Under the pieces are notes generated by a model. It made no database searches. It worked only from the letters and a program-made list of their open reading frames with translations, and was not told the origin of the DNA. Shown here piece by piece: positions 17,003-24,529 of a DNA stretch of 64,000 nucleotides (position 1 is its first letter; each line of letters begins with the position of its first letter). The stretch lies in the NCBI RefSeq assembly GCF_015668195.1, contig NZ_JADPFC010000001.1, positions 248,001 through 312,000 of the forward strand. The letters are read 5' to 3'. Both the position numbers and the translations under genes were made by a program. The stretch is from Romboutsia_C sp015668195 (GTDB lineage: Bacteria; Bacillota; Clostridia; Peptostreptococcales; Peptostreptococcaceae).

Positions 17003-17412
17003 TTCCAGAGGTGAAAATAGTAATCTTTGAAGAAAAAAATGTCCTAAAAAGCATGCTAGAACTTTTAGATAATCAGTATGAATTTATAATTAATAAAGAT
17101 CTTATTAAGATAGATAAAATAGCTAAGGAGCTAGATGAGGCTGCTAAAAAATTAGCTAGATTAGAAATAAAGAGAAGAAATTTAATGGAAGCTAAGCCTA
17201 GTGTAAGTCAGTATATAGAAGATTGCAATGATGAAAATATAAAACAAGTTTATGAAGAAATAAAAAAAATATTAAATATGATAGAATTACAAAAAAAAGC
17301 AAATGAAACTCTTATCAAGCAGAGATTATTTTTCACAAAAAAGATGATAAACTGCATAAAGCCAGGAAAAAGTATTGGAACATATAATGCCTACGGTCAA
17401 GTAGGTAAGTAA
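16999..17412 (+). CDS. flgN: FlgN-like flagellar chaperone
   Basis: A 137-residue helical protein with the FlgN pattern: an N-terminal region followed by a long amphipathic helix (EAAKKLARLEIKRRNLMEAKPSV) and a C-terminal helix with IELQKKANETLIKQ. Family members chaperone FlgK and FlgL, the next two genes. TTG start at 16999 overlaps the flgM stop, with RBS GGGAGG (16986-16991). The assignment rests on both sequence character and position. Confidence 0.8.
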   Translation: MIPEVKIVIFEEKNVLKSMLELLDNQYEFIINKDLIKIDKIAKELDEAAKKLARLEIKRRNLMEAKPSVSQYIEDCNDENIKQVYEEIKKILNMIELQKKANETLIKQRLFFTKKMINCIKPGKSIGTYNAYGQVGK

Positions 17413-17429
17413 TTGTTTGGAGGAGAATT

Positions 17430-18713
17430 ATGTCAGGATTACTAGGAAGTTTACAGACAGCAAAGTCTGGGATGAGTGTAAGTCAAGCTTCTATACAGAC
17501 TACGTCTCATAATATAAATAATATGAATACACCAGGGTACTCTAGACAAAGGGTAAAACAAAGTGCAAGAAGTGCTTATAGTTACCCTGGATATAATAGT
17601 AGTATGGGTGCGGGTCAACTAGGTACAGGAGTTGAAGCAACAGATATTATAAGGATTAGAAATACATTCTTTGATTTCCAATTTAGAAATGAGTCTCACA
17701 ATTATGGTAAAATAAGTACAAAAAGTGAGTATTATACTAATATGGAGACTATATTTAATGAACCATCAGACACTTCTATTTCATCATCACTAAGCAACTT
17801 TTTTAGCAGTTGGAATGAAATTTCAAAAAATCCTAATGATAGTGGATCAAAGAACACCGTAGTTCAAAATGCAAAATATTTAGCAACTAATATAAGTAAT
17901 ATTAAAAATAAATTGGAACAACTATCAAGTCAAGCAAATGATAAAATAAATAAAAATTTAAATGAAATAAACGATATGGTTGACCAATTAAGAGGATTAA
18001 ATAAAAATATAAGAATTGTCGAGGGTAGTGGAAAAACCCCAAATGATTTACTAGATGAAAAAGATAAAGTGTTGGATAAATTAAGTTATAAATTTAATAT
18101 AGAAGATAATAATGTTAAGAATTTAATTGAAAAAAAAATAAATGATGGAACAAGTATTACATTAGAGGATATAAAAGCAATAGGAAATGTTTCAGGTGAA
18201 ATACAAGGTTCTATTGATATGATAGATAAAATTAACGAATATATGTCTAGTATAGATAATCTATCAGAAGGAATTGCTAATGGTATAAATGATGTTTTAG
18301 GAATTGACTTTTTTGAATTTAATAAAAAAGGCAGCCCATCACTTAAAGTTAAGAATGACTATCTAACAGACTCAAATAATTTATTAGTTTCATCAAAAGT
18401 CGCAGGTGAAATATTCAGATTTAAAGATAAAAAAATGAAAATTGGTAGTGAAGCAGAAATTACCATAAATAAATTTTATAATAACATAGTTCAAAAGCTA
18501 GGTAATGAGGCGCAGGAAGTTATAAGAAGTGAAAAGAACCAAAATAAAATATTAAATGAAATAGAAAATTCTAGAACTAATGTATCTGGAGTATTATTAG
18601 ATGAAGAAATGGTAAATCTTGTCCAATTTCAACATGCATATAATGCCAGTGCAAAAGTTATATCTACTATAGATTCTTTACTAGACGTAGTAATAAATGG
18701 ATTAAAAAGATAG
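17430..18713 (+). CDS. flgK: flagellar hook-associated protein 1
   Basis: First hook-filament junction protein (427 residues), exported by the flagellar type III system. The N-terminal rod/hook motif SQASIQTTSHNINNMNTPGYSRQ (residues about 18-40) and C-terminal SGVLLDEEMVNLVQFQHAYNASAKVIST are diagnostic. It is shorter than the about 550 residues of enterobacterial FlgK, with a reduced central domain. RBS GGAGGAG. Confidence 0.95.
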   Translation: MSGLLGSLQTAKSGMSVSQASIQTTSHNINNMNTPGYSRQRVKQSARSAYSYPGYNSSMGAGQLGTGVEATDIIRIRNTFFDFQFRNESHNYGKISTKSEYYTNMETIFNEPSDTSISSSLSNFFSSWNEISKNPNDSGSKNTVVQNAKYLATNISNIKNKLEQLSSQANDKINKNLNEINDMVDQLRGLNKNIRIVEGSGKTPNDLLDEKDKVLDKLSYKFNIEDNNVKNLIEKKINDGTSITLEDIKAIGNVSGEIQGSIDMIDKINEYMSSIDNLSEGIANGINDVLGIDFFEFNKKGSPSLKVKNDYLTDSNNLLVSSKVAGEIFRFKDKKMKIGSEAEITINKFYNNIVQKLGNEAQEVIRSEKNQNKILNEIENSRTNVSGVLLDEEMVNLVQFQHAYNASAKVISTIDSLLDVVINGLKR

Positions 18714-18722
18714 GAGGATAGT

Positions 18723-19655
18723 ATGAGAATAGCCAATTCTTCAATGATAAGAAATAATATGTATGATAATCAAGAAAACCTTCAAAGAACGGACAAGCTC
18801 AATAGACAAATAAGTACAGGGAAGGTTATAAATAAAGTATCAGATGATCCATACAAAGCTATAAAAATAATGAACTTAAAAAATGAAATAAAATATACTG
18901 AAAAATATAATTACAATATTGATGAAGCAGTAGGATGGATGAATAATACAGATTCATCTTTAGAAGAAGTAGGAACTGTATTAGGAGATATAAAAGATGA
19001 AATAATAAAGTTAGGTAATGGAACTTATTCGGCAGAAGAGATGAAATCTATAAGGGCCGAAATGAATGAGAAAATAAAAGAACTAGGTGAAACATTAAAT
19101 ACAAGTCATGGCGGTAATCATATGTTTGGAGGAAGTGACGTAGAAGACTTGCCTATAATTATCGAGGAAAAAGACGGAATAGCTAAACTTACCCTAAATT
19201 CTAAATCAAATTCACAAGACTTAAGAGCAATTATATCTGAAGGAATAGATATAGATTACAATGTATCTGCAAAAGAATTATTAAACAAAGATGGTAAAAA
19301 CTTATTAGAATCTATAAATAAATTATCTCGTGCTATGAATGATATAGTTAATGATAAAGATGTAGAAGCTAATAAAGCTCAAGTATTAGGTACTATAAAA
19401 GATGATATTGATACATTGTTTAATCATTCAGTAGATATAAGAACATCATTTGGTGTAAAAGTTAACACTGCAGAAAAAATAAAAGAGTTAAATGATGAAA
19501 ATATTATGAACATGAAGGATGTATTATCATTAACTCAAGATACAGATAAAGTTAGTGCATATATAGAATTAAAATCAGCTGAATTAATATACCAAATGTC
19601 AGTTCAAGTTGGAAGTAGATTGATTCAACCGAGTATAATGGACTACTTAAAATAG
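18723..19655 (+). CDS. flgL: flagellar hook-associated protein 3
   Basis: Second junction protein (310 residues). The N-terminal flagellin-like helix contains TDKLNRQISTGKVINKVSDDPYKA, and the C-terminal helix contains KDVLSLTQDTDKVSAYIELKSAELIYQ. It starts 9 bases after flgK behind AGGAGG, consistent with translational coupling and equal dosage. Confidence 0.93.
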   Translation: MRIANSSMIRNNMYDNQENLQRTDKLNRQISTGKVINKVSDDPYKAIKIMNLKNEIKYTEKYNYNIDEAVGWMNNTDSSLEEVGTVLGDIKDEIIKLGNGTYSAEEMKSIRAEMNEKIKELGETLNTSHGGNHMFGGSDVEDLPIIIEEKDGIAKLTLNSKSNSQDLRAIISEGIDIDYNVSAKELLNKDGKNLLESINKLSRAMNDIVNDKDVEANKAQVLGTIKDDIDTLFNHSVDIRTSFGVKVNTAEKIKELNDENIMNMKDVLSLTQDTDKVSAYIELKSAELIYQMSVQVGSRLIQPSIMDYLK

Positions 19656-19668
19656 CTAGGAGGATTAT

Positions 19669-20064
19669 ATGGACATTTTATTTGAAAAAGGTATACCTGG
19701 ATTTGAAAGTTATAATACTTTTTTAGTTGAACAAATTAAGGAAGATAAAAATTTTTTTAGTATGATATCTAAGGATAACTTGAATGTAGGATTTGTTTGT
19801 GTATCTCCATTTAAGATAAAAAAAGATTATGAAATAGAACTAAATGAGGATATAATAAATGAATTAAATATAAAAGATTATAAAGATGTACTAGTATTAA
19901 GCATAATAACATTAAGTAATAGTATAGATACAAGTACAGTTAATTTAAAAGCTCCTATTATTATTAACATAAATAATAACAGAGGAAAGCAATTAATACT
20001 AGAAGATACTAAATATAATATAAAAGAACCTTTAACAGGAAGTGAAAATAATGCTAGTAATTAG
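19669..20064 (+). CDS. fliW: flagellar assembly factor FliW
   Basis: A 131-residue protein that binds free flagellin and, when released, sequesters CsrA. FEKGIPGFESYNTFLVE at the N-terminus and STVNLKAPIIININN in the C-terminal part match the family. It overlaps csrA by 14 bases, so the two regulators are translationally coupled. The CsrA sites in both flagellin leaders complete the FliW-CsrA-flagellin circuit known from Bacillus subtilis. Confidence 0.94.
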   Translation: MDILFEKGIPGFESYNTFLVEQIKEDKNFFSMISKDNLNVGFVCVSPFKIKKDYEIELNEDIINELNIKDYKDVLVLSIITLSNSIDTSTVNLKAPIIININNNRGKQLILEDTKYNIKEPLTGSENNASN

Positions 20065-20263
20065 TAGAAAAAAAGATCAATCTATATTAATCGGAGATGA
20101 TATAGAAGTTAAAATTATAAAAATTGAGGATGGAAGTGTAAAGATAGCCATAGAGGCACCAAAGGATAAGGTTATACTAAGAAGAGAAGTTTACGAAAGT
20201 ATAAAAGAAGAGAATTCTAAGGCTATAATTAATACTAAAGATATTACAAAGTTATTTAAGTAA
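20051..20263 (+). CDS. csrA: carbon storage / flagellin translation regulator CsrA
   Basis: RNA-binding repressor of 70 residues that binds GGA motifs in hairpin loops. MLVISRKKDQSILIGDDIEVKI and KIAIEAPKDKVILRREVYESI are canonical, including the RNA-binding Arg in VILRREV. ATG 20051 is chosen because CsrA proteins begin MLVI; a GTG at 20042 would add three residues. Its likely targets here are the two fliC leaders. Confidence 0.96.
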   Translation: MLVISRKKDQSILIGDDIEVKIIKIEDGSVKIAIEAPKDKVILRREVYESIKEENSKAIINTKDITKLFK

Positions 20264-20276
20264 GAGAGGGAAAATA

Positions 20277-20660
20277 ATGTATACAACAAATCCATATAAT
20301 ACATATAAGCAAAATTCAGTAAATATGGCTTCTAAAGAACAACTATTGTTGATGTTGTTAGATGGAGCAGTTAAATATACAAAAATAGCAAGAATGGCGA
20401 TATTAGAAAAAAATATTTCTAGAGCTCACAATGAATTGGTTAGGGTTCAAGATATATTTTTAGAACTTATGATAACTATGGATAAAAGTGCTGGCAAATA
20501 TATGGAAGATTTATATAATATATATGATTTTATAAAGATCGAACTTGCTAAAGCTAATATGAAAAAGGATATTAAGATAATAGATGAAGTGCTTCCTGTG
20601 ATAGAAGATGTTAGAGATATGTGGTATGAGGTAGACAAAAAAATAAAGACAGGTAAGTAG
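20277..20660 (+). CDS. fliS: flagellin export chaperone FliS
   Basis: A 127-residue helical chaperone that holds the C-terminus of flagellin before export. MYTTNPYNTYKQNSVNMASKEQLLLMLLDGAVKY is the typical N-terminus. As I recall, C. difficile has two fliS genes at this position; only one is present here. Confidence 0.94.
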   Translation: MYTTNPYNTYKQNSVNMASKEQLLLMLLDGAVKYTKIARMAILEKNISRAHNELVRVQDIFLELMITMDKSAGKYMEDLYNIYDFIKIELAKANMKKDIKIIDEVLPVIEDVRDMWYEVDKKIKTGK

Positions 20661-20671
20661 GTGAATTTAAT

Positions 20672-22243
20672 ATGACAAGAGTAAATGCAATAAGAATACC
20701 AGGTCTTGCAACGGGAATGGATACAGACACAGTTGTAAAGCAAATGCTTGTTGGTGAACAAAATAAAATTGATAAAGTCAAGCAAAAAGAGCAAATAGTA
20801 AAGTGGCAGCAAGAGATTTATAGAGATGTAATGAAAGATTTGAAAAATATAAACGATAAATACTTTTCAGTAACATCTAAAGATTCAATAGTGAGTAGTA
20901 AAGCTTGGAATACATTATCAGTTAAAAGTTCTAATAGTAGCGTAATGTCGGCTACATCAAGTGCGGGAACAGATAATATACATTATAAATTTGAAGTTAA
21001 TAAAATAGCAGAACCAGCTAAAGTTGTATCTTCAAATAATAAAATAGAAAAGTCAAAAAAGTTAAGCGAGTTAGGATTTACAGACACAAAGCCATTTAAA
21101 ATTTCTGTTGGAAAAGATGACAAAGGAAATACTTTATACTCAAATCCTATAACAATAGAAGGAAAAGATACTATAGAGGATTTAGTTGATAAAATTAACA
21201 GTAATGGAAATGGAAAAATAAAGGCATCATATAGTAAGATGACTGGAAGTTTTAGTATTGAATCTCTTGACACAGGATCAGACAGTAGTATTGAAATCAT
21301 TTCTGAAGATGGAAGTAAATCTAATTCTCTAGCATTTTTAGGGCTAAAAACAAAAAAATATCAACTAAATACAGATGGAAGTTTTGTATTAAATTCAAAG
21401 AATGAAATAGCTTTTGATATGGTTGAATTTTCAGGTATAACTAGTGGAAGTAATTCTTATATCAAAGTCTCAGGAGATGATGGATTTAGTAAAGTAATAA
21501 ATGAGCAAAAAAATAATTTCTCAATAGATGGAATAGATTATAGTATTTATAATAAAGGAACTTCTGAGATAACATCAAAAAAGGATACAACAAAAGCCTT
21601 AGACAACATGAAAGGTTTTGTACAAGATTATAATAAAATAATGGATAAAATGTATAGTCTTATAACTGAAAAATCTAAGAAAGATTATAAACCTCTTACA
21701 GAAGAGCAGAAAAAGGATATGAGTGAAGAAGAAGTAAAAAAATGGGAAACTAATGCTAAAAAAGGTATACTTCGAAATGATTCTGAGATGAGAAGGTTTA
21801 TCAATGATATGCAAAATGCTATATTTGGTGAAAATATAAAAGTTTTAAGTGAAATGGGTGTAACTAGTCCAGAAGATTACAATAAAAAAGGTCAGATATC
21901 ATTAAATGAGGAAAAATTTACTAAATCCTTAGAATATAACTCTGATAAAGTTTATAAATTATTTGCAAAAGATAAATCTAGTATAATGGAAAAAATGAAT
22001 AATATTCTTAAAAAGAATATAGGAGGATCATCATCTATATTTGCTAGAAAAGCTGGGCTAGAGAGAACATCTTCTGTTGTGAAGAATTTTTATTCAGAAC
22101 AAATAAAACGACAAGAGGACATGATAAAAAATCTTCAAAGAAAAATGGATAATAAGGAAAATGCTTTATATAAAAAATTTGCAGACCTAGAAGCTAGTAT
22201 GAATAAGCTAAATTCACAGATGAATTATTTTATGCAAGCTTAA
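20672..22243 (+). CDS. fliD: flagellar filament cap protein FliD
   Basis: Filament cap (523 residues) that folds flagellin subunits at the growing tip. The N-terminal RIPGLATGMDTDTVVKQML and C-terminal coiled coil (ERTSSVVKNFYSEQIKRQEDMIKNLQRKMDNKE ... LNSQMNYF) are conserved, and the central region is variable. The start ATG follows a weak GTGAA site. Confidence 0.94.
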   Translation: MTRVNAIRIPGLATGMDTDTVVKQMLVGEQNKIDKVKQKEQIVKWQQEIYRDVMKDLKNINDKYFSVTSKDSIVSSKAWNTLSVKSSNSSVMSATSSAGTDNIHYKFEVNKIAEPAKVVSSNNKIEKSKKLSELGFTDTKPFKISVGKDDKGNTLYSNPITIEGKDTIEDLVDKINSNGNGKIKASYSKMTGSFSIESLDTGSDSSIEIISEDGSKSNSLAFLGLKTKKYQLNTDGSFVLNSKNEIAFDMVEFSGITSGSNSYIKVSGDDGFSKVINEQKNNFSIDGIDYSIYNKGTSEITSKKDTTKALDNMKGFVQDYNKIMDKMYSLITEKSKKDYKPLTEEQKKDMSEEEVKKWETNAKKGILRNDSEMRRFINDMQNAIFGENIKVLSEMGVTSPEDYNKKGQISLNEEKFTKSLEYNSDKVYKLFAKDKSSIMEKMNNILKKNIGGSSSIFARKAGLERTSSVVKNFYSEQIKRQEDMIKNLQRKMDNKENALYKKFADLEASMNKLNSQMNYFMQA

Positions 22244-22259
22244 GGATAGGTGGTTAAAA

Positions 22260-22580
22260 ATGAAGGAAAGTATCAAATTATATAAAAATATATCATTAGA
22301 CATAGTAAATAAATTAAAAAGTACTAGTTTAATTAATATAGGTGACTTATTTGATAAAAGACAAGAAATACTAAGTAATGTACTTGATTCTGAAGCATTT
22401 AAAATCCAGATGATCGATGAAGGAATATTAGAAATTGATAGAGAGATACATACATTACTTAGCAATAGTATAGAAAAAACTAAAGATGAGATAAAAAATC
22501 ACAAATTATCAAATAGAGTAAGTACCTCATATCTAAGTACGAAAAAAGAAAATTTAAATATTTTTAATAAAAAAGTATAA
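22260..22580 (+). CDS. FliT-like small helical protein
   Basis: A 106-residue Lys/Glu/Ile-rich protein directly after fliD, where FliT-type FliD chaperones are often found. No firm signature is visible; the name rests on size, helical character and position. Its stop codon (22578-22580) overlaps the -35 element of the flagellin promoter. Confidence 0.5.
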   Translation: MKESIKLYKNISLDIVNKLKSTSLINIGDLFDKRQEILSNVLDSEAFKIQMIDEGILEIDREIHTLLSNSIEKTKDEIKNHKLSNRVSTSYLSTKKENLNIFNKKV

Positions 22581-22604
22581 AGTTAATATAAATTATAACG
22601 ATAT
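22578..22604 (+). promoter_or_regulatory. sigma-28 promoter of the first flagellin gene
   Basis: TAAA (22578-22581), 15 bases, then AACGATAT (22597-22604), close to TAAA-N15-GCCGATAT. The -35 overlaps the preceding stop codon, and a leader of about 90 bases precedes the flagellin start. Confidence 0.75.
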
Positions 22605-22618
22605 ATATATATGTAAGG

Positions 22619-22632
22619 TACTTGGCCAAGTA
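22619..22632. repeat. 14-bp perfect palindrome in first flagellin leader
   Basis: TACTTGGCCAAGTA, located about 8-21 bases after the expected transcription start. It could be an operator or a 5' RNA hairpin. It is absent from the second flagellin leader. Confidence 0.6.
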
Positions 22633-22658
22633 TAAAATACAAAATACAAAAGGCAAAA

Positions 22659-22690
22659 GACAAGGATGTCGTAAAGTCCTAAGGAGAGGA
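22659..22690 (+). promoter_or_regulatory. CsrA-binding sites in first flagellin leader
   Basis: GACAAGGATGTC (22659-22670) forms a hairpin presenting GGA in the loop and matches the in vitro CsrA consensus (ACARGGAUGU). A second GGA lies in the ribosome binding site AAGGAGAGG (22681-22689), about 19 bases on. This two-site layout is known to let CsrA block flagellin translation. Confidence 0.75.
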
Positions 22691-22697
22691 AAAAACA

Positions 22698-23504
22698 ATG
22701 AGAATAAACACTAACATGAACGCTATGATAGCGACTAACCAAATGGCAAAAAATACTGCATTATCAGGAAAGTCTATGGAGAAATTATCAACAGGACTAA
22801 GAATAAATAAAGCAGGAGATGACGCTGCAGGTCTTGCTGTTTCAGAAAAAATGAGATCTCAAATAAGAGGAATGGAACAAGCAGATAGAAACGTACAAGA
22901 TGGTATATCAATGGTACAAACAGCAGAAGGTGCATTAGAAGAAGCAGGAAACATAGCTCAAAGAATGAGAGAACTTGGAGTTCAAGCAGGAAATGACACA
23001 TTAACTACAACTGATAGAGATAAGATAAAAGAAGAATTAACTCAATTACAACAAGAAATGAGTCAAATAGGTAAAGAAACTAAATTCAATGGTAAAAACT
23101 TATTAAGTGGATCAGGAACATTTACAATACAAGCAGGAGCTAATAAAGAAACTAGAACTATAAACACTATAGACTTAGTAGCACAAGCTAAAACTTTAGC
23201 TACTATGGACGTTTCTAGTAGTTCAAAAGCACAAGCTTACGTAAGTAAAGTAGATGCAGCATTAGAAAAAATAAATACAGGAAGAGCTAAATTAGGAGCA
23301 ACTCAAAATAGATTAGAGTATACTTCTGCTAACTTAACAACTTCTACAGAAAACTTAAGTGCAGCAGAATCAAGAATAAGAGATGTTGATGTTGCTAAAG
23401 AAATGGTTAACTTATCTAAGTTAAATATATTAAATCAAGCAGCACAAGCTATGGTTGGACAAGCTAATCAACAACCTCAAAGTGTAACTCAATTATTAAG
23501 ATAG
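22698..23504 (+). CDS. fliC: flagellin 1
   Basis: Filament subunit (268 residues). The conserved D0/D1 helices are present at both ends (MRINTNMNAMIATNQMAKNT ... QAMVGQANQQPQSVTQLLR), and the surface-exposed central domain is very small. It is nearly identical to flagellin 2; differences cluster in residues about 130-185. It is exported without a signal peptide and is a likely substrate of the modification genes downstream. It has its own sigma-28 promoter and CsrA-controlled leader. Confidence 0.97.
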   Translation: MRINTNMNAMIATNQMAKNTALSGKSMEKLSTGLRINKAGDDAAGLAVSEKMRSQIRGMEQADRNVQDGISMVQTAEGALEEAGNIAQRMRELGVQAGNDTLTTTDRDKIKEELTQLQQEMSQIGKETKFNGKNLLSGSGTFTIQAGANKETRTINTIDLVAQAKTLATMDVSSSSKAQAYVSKVDAALEKINTGRAKLGATQNRLEYTSANLTTSTENLSAAESRIRDVDVAKEMVNLSKLNILNQAAQAMVGQANQQPQSVTQLLR

Positions 23505-23548
23505 TTTTAAAATAAATAAATTATAAATATATATATAATATAAAAATA

Positions 23549-23575
23549 TAAAGTATATCTATATTATGCCGATAT
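23549..23575 (+). promoter_or_regulatory. sigma-28 promoter of the second flagellin gene
   Basis: TAAA (23549-23552), exactly 15 bases, then GCCGATAT (23568-23575), an excellent sigma-28 match. The -35 and spacer lie in the left arm, and the -10 in the loop, of the hairpin at 23550-23595. Confidence 0.85.
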
Positions 23576-23596
23576 ATATGATATAGATATACTTTT
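23550..23596 (+). terminator. hairpin between the flagellin genes (probable fliC1 terminator)
   Basis: Perfect 15-bp inverted repeat (23550-23564 with 23581-23595), with a 16-base loop and a short T-run at 23593-23596. It would end or stabilise the first flagellin transcript while its DNA overlaps the second flagellin promoter. Confidence 0.65.
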
Positions 23597-23606
23597 ATAA
23601 ATAAAA

Positions 23607-23638
23607 GACAAGGATGTCGTAAAAACCTAAGGAGAGGA
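23607..23638 (+). promoter_or_regulatory. CsrA-binding sites in second flagellin leader
   Basis: GACAAGGATGTC (23607-23618) plus GGA in the ribosome binding site AAGGAGAGG (23629-23637), the same arrangement as in the first flagellin leader. Confidence 0.75.
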
Positions 23639-23645
23639 AAAAACA

Positions 23646-24449
23646 ATGAGAATAAATACTAATATGAACGCTATGATAGCGACTAACCAAATGGCAAAAA
23701 ATACTGCATTATCAGGAAAGTCTATGGAGAAATTATCAACAGGACTAAGAATAAATAAAGCAGGAGATGATGCTGCAGGTCTTGCTGTTTCAGAAAAAAT
23801 GAGATCTCAAATAAGAGGAATGGAACAAGCAGATAGAAACGTACAAGATGGTATATCAATGGTACAAACAGCAGAAGGTGCATTAGAAGAAGCAGGAAAC
23901 ATAGCTCAAAGAATGAGAGAACTTGGAGTTCAAGCAGGAAATGATACTTTAACTGCAACTGATAGAGATAAGATAAAAGAAGAATTAACTCAATTACAAC
24001 AAGAAATGAGCCAAATAGGTAAAGAAGCTAAATTCAATGGTAAAAACTTATTAAGTGGAGCACAAACATTCACTATACAAGCAGGAGCTAATAATGAAAC
24101 TAGAACTATAAATACAATAGATTTAGTTAAAACTGCAGGAAGCTTAGCGATAGATATATCTGATAATACAAAGGCTCAAACTTTCGTAAGTAAGGTAGAT
24201 GCAGCACTAGAAAAAATAAATACAGGAAGAGCTAAATTAGGAGCAACTCAAAATAGATTAGAGTATACTTCTGCTAACTTAACAACTTCTACAGAAAACT
24301 TAAGTGCAGCAGAATCAAGAATAAGAGATGTTGATGTTGCTAAAGAAATGGTTAACTTATCTAAGTTAAACATATTAAATCAAGCAGCACAAGCTATGGT
24401 TGGACAAGCTAATCAACAACCTCAAAGTGTAACTCAATTATTAAGATAG
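23646..24449 (+). CDS. fliC: flagellin 2
   Basis: Second filament subunit (267 residues), nearly identical to flagellin 1 over the first 130 and last 85 residues. The middle differs (AQTFTIQAGANNETRT, then VKTAGSLAIDISDNTKAQTF). Even the DNA of the shared ends is almost the same, indicating a recent duplication or ongoing gene conversion. It is followed by a strong terminator. Confidence 0.97.
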   Translation: MRINTNMNAMIATNQMAKNTALSGKSMEKLSTGLRINKAGDDAAGLAVSEKMRSQIRGMEQADRNVQDGISMVQTAEGALEEAGNIAQRMRELGVQAGNDTLTATDRDKIKEELTQLQQEMSQIGKEAKFNGKNLLSGAQTFTIQAGANNETRTINTIDLVKTAGSLAIDISDNTKAQTFVSKVDAALEKINTGRAKLGATQNRLEYTSANLTTSTENLSAAESRIRDVDVAKEMVNLSKLNILNQAAQAMVGQANQQPQSVTQLLR

Positions 24450-24459
24450 TTTTAAGTTA

Positions 24460-24499
24460 AAAAATAAAGAGTAAAGCATGTGCTTTACTCTTTATTTTT
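24460..24499 (+). terminator. intrinsic terminator after flagellin 2
   Basis: A 19-bp perfect stem (24460-24478 with 24481-24499) with A-rich and T-rich flanks. Modification genes downstream would need read-through or their own promoter; none is obvious in the 30-base gap. Confidence 0.9.
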
Positions 24500-24529
24500 A
24501 AATTTAATCACTTAAAAGGAGTATTAAAT

